The notes under the pieces are model-generated. The model was not told the DNA's origin. It made no database searches and saw only the letters and a list, made by a program, of their open reading frames with translations. The position numbers and the translations under genes are program-made. From contig DGUD01000114.1 in NCBI GenBank assembly GCA_002393865.1, positions 1 to 9,020 on the forward strand: a DNA stretch of 9,020 nt, written 5' to 3'. Every line of letters begins with the position of its first letter. The first letter of the stretch is position 1. This DNA comes from Treponema sp. UBA4319. GTDB taxonomy: Bacteria > Spirochaetota > Spirochaetia > Treponematales > Treponemataceae. This document shows positions 1 to 6,188 of the stretch, one piece after another.

Positions 1-36
1 GGTGTTTTTCCGCTGGGAGCGCATTTTTGTTTTCAT
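1..36 (-). CDS. Possible 5' end of a divergent gene (partial, weak)
   Basis: Read on the minus strand, an ATG at 36-34 opens twelve codons that stay open to the window edge, giving MKTKMRSQRKNT. A purine patch (AGGG) lies about 8 bases upstream of this ATG and could serve as a ribosome binding site. The lysine/arginine-rich start would suit many proteins, including the front of a signal peptide, but no family can be named from twelve residues. The same bases, read on the plus strand, form a T-rich stretch behind a 4-bp hairpin (11-14 with 18-21), so this may instead be the tail of a terminator from a gene to the left. Confidence 0.2.
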   Translation of the reverse strand, partial: MKTKMRSQRKNT

Positions 37-67
37 GCTGAAGCCCTGGGGGATGCCGTGCTGCCTA

Positions 68-96
68 TCGACTTTTGCCCCCCGCTCTGCTATACT
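68..96 (+). promoter_or_regulatory. Extended -10 promoter for the pfkA-xpb operon
   Basis: TCGACT at 68-73 matches four of six bases of the sigma-70 -35 consensus. It is followed by a 17-base spacer and TATACT at 91-96, which matches five of six of the -10 consensus. TGC directly before the hexamer (88-90) makes an extended -10. The expected transcription start, 6-7 bases after the hexamer, falls at or next to the A of the pfkA ATG at 103. No Shine-Dalgarno sequence sits at normal distance before that ATG, so the message may be leaderless. The aroDE promoter at 5990-6018 has the same build (TGC before a TATnnT hexamer and a 17-base spacer), which supports both calls. Confidence 0.6.
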
Positions 97-102
97 GGTA
101 GA

Positions 103-1188
103 ATGGCAAGTTCAAAGGTAAAGACATTCGGCATTCTGACCAGCGGCGGCGATGCCCCCGGACTGAATGCGGCAATCCGTGCGGTCTGCCGTACGGCAAA
201 AATCCAGTACGGCATGCAGGCCATCGGCATTCGCAACGGCTACCGGGGGCTCGTGCAGGGGGATATGTTCCAGCTCAGCCCCGACAATCTGGTGGGGCTT
301 CTTACGGCGGGGGGGACTATCCTTGGTACCGCCCGCGACAAGCCTTTTAAGAATCCGCGCCCCGACCCTGCGAGCGGCCTGCTTCCTGTGGAGGCTATAA
401 AGGAAAACTACAAGAAATGGAACCTTGACGCGTTGGTCTGCCTTGGCGGGAACGGCACGAACACGACGGCGAGCCTGCTCGCGCAGGAAGGGCTGAACGT
501 CATCGGGCTGCCCAAAACCATTGACAACGATATTGTAAAGACGGACATGACGTTCGGCTTCCATACTGCGCTTGATGTCGCCACCGATGCCATTGACCGC
601 ATCCATACCACGGCGCACAGCCACAGCCGCATCATGGTCATAGAGGTGATGGGGCACAAGGCTGGCTGGCTCGGCCTGTACTCCGGTATCGCAGGCGGCG
701 GCGACGTCATCCTGATTCCTGAGATTCCCTATGACATCCGCTCCGTGGCAGAAAAAATAAAGGAGCGCCGCGATGCAGGCAAAAATTTCTCCATCATCGT
801 CGTCGCGGAAGGCGCGATGAGCAAGGAAGAGGCTCTGATGGAAAAGAAGGAATTCAAGAAGGCGCGGGCGGCAATGCCGTATTCCATCGCATACCGGGTG
901 GCGCACGAGCTGGAGGAGGCGACGCAGCTGGAATCCCGCGTAACGGTGCTCGGCTACCTGCAGCGCGGCGGCACGCCGTCACCCTACGACCGCGTGCTTG
1001 CCACCGAATTCGGCACGGCCGCGGCGCATTTCCTTGCGGAGGGGCGCTTCGGCAAGCTCGTCGCCCTGCAGAACGGCAAGATTTGCGCCGTTCCTCTGGA
1101 AGAAATCGCCGGCAAGATAAAGAACATTCCGCTTGACCACCCGATGATTCAGACTGCGCGGGAACTCGGCACCGGGTTCGGGGACTGA
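103..1188 (+). CDS. pfkA: 6-phosphofructokinase, group III (mixed-substrate) type
   Basis: This 361-residue cytoplasmic enzyme phosphorylates fructose-6-phosphate to fructose-1,6-bisphosphate in glycolysis. The nucleotide-binding start GGDAPGLN lies at residues 15-22. GGNGT at 115-119 matches the GGDGS loop of E. coli PfkA, and PKTIDND at 137-143 carries the catalytic Asp141. Later come MGHKAGW, a PEIPYD segment and GYLQRGGTPSPYDR, the usual hexose-phosphate site. A Lys in PKTIDND is seen in PPi-dependent and group III enzymes, while Gly118 matches the ATP-type residue. The phosphoryl donor (ATP or PPi) therefore cannot be settled from sequence. Asn117 replaces the Mg-binding Asp of E. coli. 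The ATG at 103 was chosen because family homology begins there. An in-frame GTG at 58 would add 15 residues unlike the family and would overlap the promoter. The next gene starts one base after the stop. Confidence 0.93.
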   Translation: MASSKVKTFGILTSGGDAPGLNAAIRAVCRTAKIQYGMQAIGIRNGYRGLVQGDMFQLSPDNLVGLLTAGGTILGTARDKPFKNPRPDPASGLLPVEAIKENYKKWNLDALVCLGGNGTNTTASLLAQEGLNVIGLPKTIDNDIVKTDMTFGFHTALDVATDAIDRIHTTAHSHSRIMVIEVMGHKAGWLGLYSGIAGGGDVILIPEIPYDIRSVAEKIKERRDAGKNFSIIVVAEGAMSKEEALMEKKEFKKARAAMPYSIAYRVAHELEEATQLESRVTVLGYLQRGGTPSPYDRVLATEFGTAAAHFLAEGRFGKLVALQNGKICAVPLEEIAGKIKNIPLDHPMIQTARELGTGFGD

Positions 1189-1189
1189 C

Positions 1190-2098
1190 ATGTACAAATG
1201 CCATTTCTGCCAGAGCTGCGACGGTATGGGCTGCATCGGGGAAATGCCCGGCATGGGCGGCCCCAATGCAAGCAGGAACTTTTTGCATAACTGCGAGGCA
1301 TGGGAGCGCATCGCCCGACCGGAGCAGGAATCTGTGCGCATGCCAGACATCCGGCTTGCCCCGGTTACCGGCGCCGTGGAGAATGTCGGCTACGACGACG
1401 AGCGGAGCTTTTATTTTGACCTCATAGACTACTGCCTGCGCCACGGCATCAAGCTGAGCATCGGAGACGGCACGCCGGACTGCAAGCTCCTGTATGGCAT
1501 CCAGGCCGTGCAGGCTGCCGGGGAGCGTTATCCGGGAACAAAGGCGGCCGTATTCATCAAGCCGTACCCGCAGGAAAAGGTCTTTGAGCGCATCGAGTGG
1601 GCGCTTCCCGTCGCGGAGGTGGTCGGCATGGATATCGACAGCTACAACATCATCACCATGCGGAACCTCGTGCATCTGGAGAAGAAGACGCCCGCACAGC
1701 TGCGCGGCATAAAGACGAGGCTGGAGGCGGCGGGGCTGCCGTTCGCCATCAAAGGTGTGTTCACGGCGGAAGACGTGGAGACCGTCGCCGCAGTCAAGCC
1801 TGCCATCGCGTACATATCGAACCATGGCGGGCGCGTTGACACACGGGAAGGCAGCACCGCGGAATTCCTGGAGGCGTACGCAGAGAAACTTCGGGCAAAC
1901 TGCGGCGAGCTGTGGATTGACGGCGGCATCCGCAGCCAGCGGGAAATCGCGCTTGCCGCCGCGTATGGCGTGAGCACCGTACTGGAAGGCCGCCCCTTTA
2001 TCACCGCGCTCTGCCGGGAGCGCCTGTCGGCTCCTGAGCCGGGCAACGGAAAAGAAGCTTATGCAGAGAAACGACAATCCTTTAATCGTTCAGTCTGA
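1190..2098 (+). CDS. FMN-dependent alpha-hydroxyacid dehydrogenase-like protein with N-terminal Cys cluster
   Basis: This 302-residue protein belongs to the glycolate oxidase/lactate oxidase/LldD TIM-barrel superfamily. Visible family marks are the FMN-contacting lysine in IKGVFTAEDVE (Lys188), the active-site His and Arg in SNHGGR (His212, Arg215), the phosphate-binding WIDGGIR (Asp244-Arg248) and EGRP (266-269). It is shorter than usual (about 350 residues). It begins with four cysteines, C4, C7, C10 and C15 (C-x2-C-x2-C-x4-C), followed by the GEMPGMGG segment. Similar cysteine-headed proteins are known to me from clostridia and treponemes and are usually annotated as alpha-hydroxy-acid oxidizing proteins; the true substrate is unknown. 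The cysteines could bind an Fe-S cluster or zinc (inference). The start lies one base after the pfkA stop with only a weak G-rich site before it, so translational coupling is likely. The last 38 bases overlap the helicase gene. Confidence 0.8.
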   Translation: MYKCHFCQSCDGMGCIGEMPGMGGPNASRNFLHNCEAWERIARPEQESVRMPDIRLAPVTGAVENVGYDDERSFYFDLIDYCLRHGIKLSIGDGTPDCKLLYGIQAVQAAGERYPGTKAAVFIKPYPQEKVFERIEWALPVAEVVGMDIDSYNIITMRNLVHLEKKTPAQLRGIKTRLEAAGLPFAIKGVFTAEDVETVAAVKPAIAYISNHGGRVDTREGSTAEFLEAYAEKLRANCGELWIDGGIRSQREIALAAAYGVSTVLEGRPFITALCRERLSAPEPGNGKEAYAEKRQSFNRSV

Positions 2099-3863
2099 CC
2101 GCACCATGCTGCTGGATGTCCACGCGCCCCGCGCCACGGAATGCAGGGACGCGCTGATTCCTTTTGCGGAGCTTGTCAGCTCCCCGGAGCACCTGCATAC
2201 CTACCGCCTGACGCCGCTCTCGCTGTGGAACGCTGCGGGTGCAGGTTTTACGGGCGCCCAGGCAATCAGGACGCTTCAGGAATTCTCGCGCTACGATGTG
2301 CCGCAGGCGGTCTCCGCATGGATTGAGGAGACTGCGGGGCGCTTCGGTAAGCTGCGTCTCGTTCCTGCGCCGCCCAAGGACAACGACGGCGTAAAGGACG
2401 AGTACCTCTACCTTGTCTCTACGTCTGGTCTCGTGTTCCGGGAAATAAGCGCGAACCCGGCGGCACAGAAGCTGCTCGTCCCCTGCGCGTACAGCGCCCC
2501 CGTCGGCAGCGAGTCCAATCTGACGGACGCGGAAAAGCAGTTCTGCTTTCTGCTGCACCTGACTGACCGGGGCACGGTAAAGCAGGCGCTGCTCAAGCTG
2601 GGCTGGCCGGTCAAGGACGACGTGCCGCTCACCGACGGCGCGCATCTGGACATCGTGCTCAGAAAGACGACGCTGGGCGGAAAGCCCTTCTCAATCCGTG
2701 ACTACCAGCAGGAGGCTGCGGAGACGCTTGTGGGGAACCGCGGGCCGGGCACGGGCTTCGGTACCATCGTGCTCCCCTGCGGCGCGGGCAAAACGATTGT
2801 GGGCATGGCGATTATGTCCCTGCTGCAGACGGAGACGCTCATCGTCACGACGAATATCTCTGCCGTGCACCAGTGGATAGACGAGCTGCTGGACAAGACC
2901 GAGCTGACGAGGGAGCAGATAGCCGAATACACGGGCGAGGAGAAGACCATCCGCCCGGTGACCGTGGCCACCTACCAGATTCTTACGTGGCGCCCGGACA
3001 AGAATACGCCGTACCCGCACTTTGCCCTGTTCCGGAACAGCAGCTGGGGGCTCGTCATCTATGACGAGGTGCACATGCTTCCCGCGCCGGTATTCCGCGT
3101 GGCGGCGGAGCTGCAGGCAGTGCGCCGGGTCGGGCTCACGGCGACGCTTGTCCGCGAGGACGGCTGCGAGGGGCATGTCTTTTCCCTTGTGGGGCCAAAG
3201 CGCTACGATGTGCCGTGGAAGGAGCTGGAAAAGGAAAAATGGATTGCGTCCGCGGAATGCATAGAGATACGTGTGAATCTTGCGAAAGACAAGGAGATCG
3301 AATATGCTGTTGCCGCCAGCCGCAGCAAGCATAAGATTGCAAGCGAGAATTCCGTAAAGACGGAGCTTGCGGGCGAGCTCGTGCGGCGCTACCCGGAAGA
3401 CAAAATCCTCGTCATCGGGCAGTACCTGAGCCAGCTGGCGGAAATCGCGCGGCAGCTCAAGGCACCAATCATCACAGGCAAGACGCCGAACAGCGAGCGG
3501 GACAAAATTTACGACGACTTCCGCAGCGGCAGAATCCGTGTGCTGGTCGTCAGCAAAGTGGCAAATTTCGCCATCGACCTGCCCGATGCAAGCATGGCAA
3601 TCCAGGTCAGCGGAACGTTCGGCTCTCGGCAGGAGGAAGCCCAGCGGCTCGGCAGAATCCTCCGCCCCAAGGAGCGCACGTCCCGCTTCTTTACGCTCAT
3701 CACCCGCAATACGGTGGAGGAGGATTTCGGCAGCAACCGGCAGAAATTCCTTGCGGAACAAGGCTATTCGTACAGGCTCGTCCGCTACACCGGCACGGAA
3801 AGCCTTGCCGCCCTTGACAGTCCCTGCGCGCTGCCAGAAGGAGGCTCTCAGTCATGCATTTAG
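2061..3863 (+). CDS. xpb: XPB/ERCC3-type superfamily 2 DNA helicase
   Basis: This 600-residue ATP-driven DNA translocase/helicase is of the bacterial XPB type, like mycobacterial ErcC3. The first 220 residues form the family's N-terminal region. It opens with PLIVQSD, also the start of the mycobacterial protein, which fixes the ATG at 2061. Motif I is LPCGAGKT (Lys244), motif II is DEVH (335-338), and motif III is GLTAT. The XPB-specific RED motif is Arg365-Glu366-Asp367. The second RecA domain holds VIGQYLSQL, SKVANFAIDLPDA and motif VI QRLGRILR (528-535, with Gln528, Arg529, Arg532 and Arg535). All catalytic motifs look intact. XPB opens DNA in eukaryotic transcription and nucleotide excision repair; the bacterial role is poorly defined. 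At 600 residues it is longer than the roughly 540-residue mycobacterial protein. Its start overlaps the upstream gene by 38 bases, and only weak purine-rich sequence precedes it, so coupled translation is likely. Confidence 0.93.
   Translation: MQRNDNPLIVQSDRTMLLDVHAPRATECRDALIPFAELVSSPEHLHTYRLTPLSLWNAAGAGFTGAQAIRTLQEFSRYDVPQAVSAWIEETAGRFGKLRLVPAPPKDNDGVKDEYLYLVSTSGLVFREISANPAAQKLLVPCAYSAPVGSESNLTDAEKQFCFLLHLTDRGTVKQALLKLGWPVKDDVPLTDGAHLDIVLRKTTLGGKPFSIRDYQQEAAETLVGNRGPGTGFGTIVLPCGAGKTIVGMAIMSLLQTETLIVTTNISAVHQWIDELLDKTELTREQIAEYTGEEKTIRPVTVATYQILTWRPDKNTPYPHFALFRNSSWGLVIYDEVHMLPAPVFRVAAELQAVRRVGLTATLVREDGCEGHVFSLVGPKRYDVPWKELEKEKWIASAECIEIRVNLAKDKEIEYAVAASRSKHKIASENSVKTELAGELVRRYPEDKILVIGQYLSQLAEIARQLKAPIITGKTPNSERDKIYDDFRSGRIRVLVVSKVANFAIDLPDASMAIQVSGTFGSRQEEAQRLGRILRPKERTSRFFTLITRNTVEEDFGSNRQKFLAEQGYSYRLVRYTGTESLAALDSPCALPEGGSQSCI
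3838..3844 (+). promoter_or_regulatory. Strong ribosome binding site for the XPB partner gene
   Basis: AAGGAGG lies inside the last codons of the helicase gene, 9 bases before the ATG at 3854. It is the strongest Shine-Dalgarno sequence in the operon. It suggests the partner is translated well in its own right, not only by re-initiation after the overlapping helicase stop. Confidence 0.75.
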
Positions 3864-5944
3864 CCCCTAAAGTCCAGCGCATCATCACCTGGCGGGAAAG
3901 CATCGCCACGCTGCCCGACGTAGTCTTTTTCGATATCATGCGTATGTACCTCGGAGAAGTGAAGACGCCGTTCAACAAGCAGAAGCTGATAGAGGAGCTC
4001 AGCTCCTTTCTCCGGAAGGAAGAGAACAAGCGGACGATAGTCAGGCTCCTTGATGCCGGCGACCTGAAGCTCCTTGCCGCGATACGCTTTATCCCGCACG
4101 TATCGCAGCGCAAACTGGAGTCCTTCTTTGCGCGCTCCTGCCCGGTCGCAAGCCTGTACGAGCGCATCGTGAACCTTGAGGAACGGCTCATCGTCTTTAC
4201 GCATACGGATGCCGGCTCCGGGGAGCGGGTCTTTGCCATAAATCCGCTGCTGGAAGACACAATCGCGCCTTTTGTGTCGCTCTCGCAGCTGCTGCCGTCC
4301 CCCGATGCCCCGGTGCAGCGGGCAGCCCCGCCGCTGCTGCTGAGCCCGGCGCAGCTCTGCTCCTTTATCTCGTATATCGTCGAGCACCCGGACATCTGCA
4401 AGGCGGACGGCACGCTCAAGAAGAAAAATGCCGCCGAGCTTGAGGAGATGTTCGGCAGCACGGAAAACCTGCCGCTGCTCTTTGCGGCGCTCTGCAATCT
4501 GGGGCTGCTCCGCGAGGCCGAAAAAGGCTGGGGCGTGGACTGGGCGCAGCTGGACGCCTTTGCCACGCTCGTGCCGCAAGCCCAGTATGCGTACCTCTGC
4601 GCGGCTTCTGCCGGGCATTTCTCGCGCGGTACCATGCAGGCAAACGCGCAGCTGCTGCTGGACGCCTTGTATTCCATCCCTGACGGCGGCTACAGCCGCG
4701 AGACGCTGCTGTGGCTCTCCTTTCTGCTCCGGGAAAAGAGCGGGGACGGCGACGGTATCGGGCAGGGACGCTTTGCGCGGATGCTTGCCGGCCGGGGCAG
4801 CGTGCAGAGCACAGGTACCGGCGGCGACGGCGGCATTATGGACAGCATGGTGGACGGCTGCCTTGCATTCGGAGTGCTCTATATCTGCGGGCAATGCGGC
4901 GGCGAGGACATACTCGCGCTGTCCCCTGCCTTTGTCGAGGCAAAAGAGACGGCTGGCGCGGACATGGGCAGCCCCCTTCCCATCAGTGTGGACGCAGGGT
5001 TCTGCGTTACGGTGCTGCCGGGGCTGAGCTTTGCGCAGCTGCTGCCGCTCATGAAATTCCTTTCCCCTGTCCGCTGCGACACCGCCGCCACATTCAGCCT
5101 GTGCAGGGCATCTGCGATGCGGGCTTTTGATGCCGGGGTAAGCCCTGCCGACATAAGCGGCGCCCTGCAGCGCTATTCAAGCTTTGCGTTGCCGCAAAAC
5201 CTCACGGTATCAGTGCAGGAGTGGTACACCGCGTACACGTCCGCCGCGCTGTACAAAGGCTATGTCCTCAAAGTCTCGGCGGATAAGGCCGTATTCGTGG
5301 AAAAAAGCCCCCTTGTCTCACGGCACATAGCCTTCAAGCTTTCTCCTGAAATTTTCCTGATGGACTTCAAGGACGACCGCGAGGCGCAGGCCATCATAAA
5401 GCGCTGCGGCCTGGATTTTATCGGTTCGGTAAAAGGCTGCGGCACCGAGCGCGTCGTGACCGGGCAGCTTCCCCTGCAATGCGGCGGGCAGCAGCTGCTG
5501 GACACAGGCGATGTACCGCCCGCCGCCCCGTGCACGGAGGAAGAGCGGGAGGCTACGCTGCGTACGCTCCGGCAGGCGCTTGAGTCCATGAGCCTTTCCC
5601 CGGAGCAGGCCGAGGAGCTGGGGGAGCGCATAAACCGCCGCATCGTGGTGAACGCGGAGCAGCTGCGCGGAGAAAGCGTCCGCTTTGAGAAGCTGGAGGC
5701 GGGCGGCATGGACTATGCGGGCAAGCTGCACATCATCGATAGCGCGCTGGGCGCAAAGAGCCTTGTGGAAGTTGAGACCGAAGATGCCGCGGAGCCGTTT
5801 GCCGGGACCCCCGTCTCAATCTCGCGGAAGGAAAACGACACGGAATTCGTGCTGGCGCTTGTTCCGGACGGAACTGAACGTGTCTTCTCCGTCGCAAAGG
5901 CTGTGCGTGTCAAAAAGCTCAGGAGCGTGGGGCTCCAGTTCTAG
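3854..5944 (+). CDS. XPB-associated protein with Helicase_C_3-like domain
   Basis: This 696-residue protein has no helicase motifs of its own. Residues 1 to about 130 are helical and charged. Residues about 165-375 look like winged-helix segments (ADGTLKKKNAAELEEMF). Residues about 383-525 match the pattern of the Helicase_C_3 domain (Pfam PF13625): a VLPGLSF strand, SAMRAFDAG, the key LPQN (446-449), a following Trp457 and YKGYVLKV. The C-terminus (about 614-696) has EAGGMDYAGK, a helix and a run of beta strands that could be a WYL-like barrel (tentative). In Mycobacterium a protein of this kind (Rv0862c) is encoded next to ercC3, so a physical or functional partnership with XPB is likely but inferred. 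The start overlaps the helicase gene by 10 bases and has a strong ribosome binding site. I see no nuclease motif, signal peptide or membrane segment, so it is probably cytoplasmic. Confidence 0.75.
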   Translation: MHLAPKVQRIITWRESIATLPDVVFFDIMRMYLGEVKTPFNKQKLIEELSSFLRKEENKRTIVRLLDAGDLKLLAAIRFIPHVSQRKLESFFARSCPVASLYERIVNLEERLIVFTHTDAGSGERVFAINPLLEDTIAPFVSLSQLLPSPDAPVQRAAPPLLLSPAQLCSFISYIVEHPDICKADGTLKKKNAAELEEMFGSTENLPLLFAALCNLGLLREAEKGWGVDWAQLDAFATLVPQAQYAYLCAASAGHFSRGTMQANAQLLLDALYSIPDGGYSRETLLWLSFLLREKSGDGDGIGQGRFARMLAGRGSVQSTGTGGDGGIMDSMVDGCLAFGVLYICGQCGGEDILALSPAFVEAKETAGADMGSPLPISVDAGFCVTVLPGLSFAQLLPLMKFLSPVRCDTAATFSLCRASAMRAFDAGVSPADISGALQRYSSFALPQNLTVSVQEWYTAYTSAALYKGYVLKVSADKAVFVEKSPLVSRHIAFKLSPEIFLMDFKDDREAQAIIKRCGLDFIGSVKGCGTERVVTGQLPLQCGGQQLLDTGDVPPAAPCTEEEREATLRTLRQALESMSLSPEQAEELGERINRRIVVNAEQLRGESVRFEKLEAGGMDYAGKLHIIDSALGAKSLVEVETEDAAEPFAGTPVSISRKENDTEFVLALVPDGTERVFSVAKAVRVKKLRSVGLQF

Positions 5945-5989
5945 AAGAACGCTGCTTGATGAGGCACGTATTGTCCGGCCGCTTTCTGA

Positions 5990-6018
5990 TTGCCCAAGAC
6001 AAAGCTCTGTGCTATGAT
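5990..6018 (+). promoter_or_regulatory. Extended -10 promoter for aroDE
   Basis: TTGCCC at 5990-5995, a 17-base spacer and TATGAT at 6013-6018 form a good sigma-70 site, with TGC at 6010-6012 giving an extended -10. Transcription should begin near 6025, leaving a leader of about 165 bases before aroDE. It lies 45 bases past the stop of the XPB partner gene. No convincing terminator is visible in between, so read-through from the first operon may also occur. Confidence 0.7.
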
Positions 6019-6024
6019 AGGCGT

Positions 6025-6188
6025 GCGGACAGGACGGCAAACGCCTGGCGCCGGAATTTTTTGAGCCGGCGGGAGCTGACCGGAGTCTTTGCTTCCGGAA
6101 CAGACCGTTTGTCCGGCAGCTCCGGCGTCTTGCCGATAGCAGATGCCGGGAGGGGGCTGCCTGTACGGAGCCCTCATGGAGAACCGAT
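6025..6188 (+). promoter_or_regulatory. Structured 5' leader of aroDE
   Basis: This leader is non-coding as far as I can tell and contains several inverted repeats. CGCCGG 6049-6054 pairs with 6066-6071 around a T-rich loop. GGAGCTG 6072-6078 pairs with CAGCTCC 6117-6123 and encloses CCGGA 6080-6084 with TCCGG 6094-6098. CCGGC 6122-6126 pairs with GCCGG 6145-6149, which shares two bases with the previous helix and so competes with it. A last stem, 6152-6158 with 6169-6175 (one G-T pair), ends two bases before the Shine-Dalgarno GGAGAA at 6178-6183. Mutually exclusive stems and a hairpin abutting the ribosome site would suit post-transcriptional control. I cannot match it to a known riboswitch class. 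High GC makes chance stems common, so the structure is only suggestive. Confidence 0.4.

Noticed and set aside
75..96. TTGCCC at 75-80 as the -35 element for TATACT at 91-96
   Set aside because: The spacer is only 10 bases. TCGACT at 68-73 gives the correct 17-base spacing.
58..102. GTG at 58 as the start of phosphofructokinase, with a G-rich patch at 48-53
   Set aside because: The extra 15 residues do not resemble family N-termini, and the best promoter hexamer lies inside them. The ATG at 103 fits homology better.
854..2077. Long minus-strand open frame (about 407 codons) under pfkA and the FMN enzyme gene
   Set aside because: The GC-rich sequence opens antisense frames by chance. The product is Arg/Ala/His-rich without recognisable motifs, and both plus-strand genes have clear family motifs.
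2061..3863. Helicase as part of a phage-defence cassette
   Set aside because: The sequence follows the standard bacterial XPB family closely, and the neighbours are housekeeping genes. No nuclease, methylase, toxin or mobile element lies nearby.
2691..4894. Several long minus-strand frames under the helicase and its partner
   Set aside because: They have low-complexity composition with no domain pattern and lie wholly under well-supported plus-strand genes.
5938..5950. Terminator hairpin at the end of the XPB partner gene (GTTCT with AGAAC)
   Set aside because: The stem is 5 bp and partly A-T, overlaps the stop codon and has no T-run after it.
6030..6150. Cyclic di-GMP or other known riboswitch in the aroDE leader
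   Set aside because: Only a GGCAAAC string resembles the cyclic di-GMP-I class; the GGGACGCAAAGC core and receptor are absent. No TPP, cobalamin, SAM or glycine signature was found.
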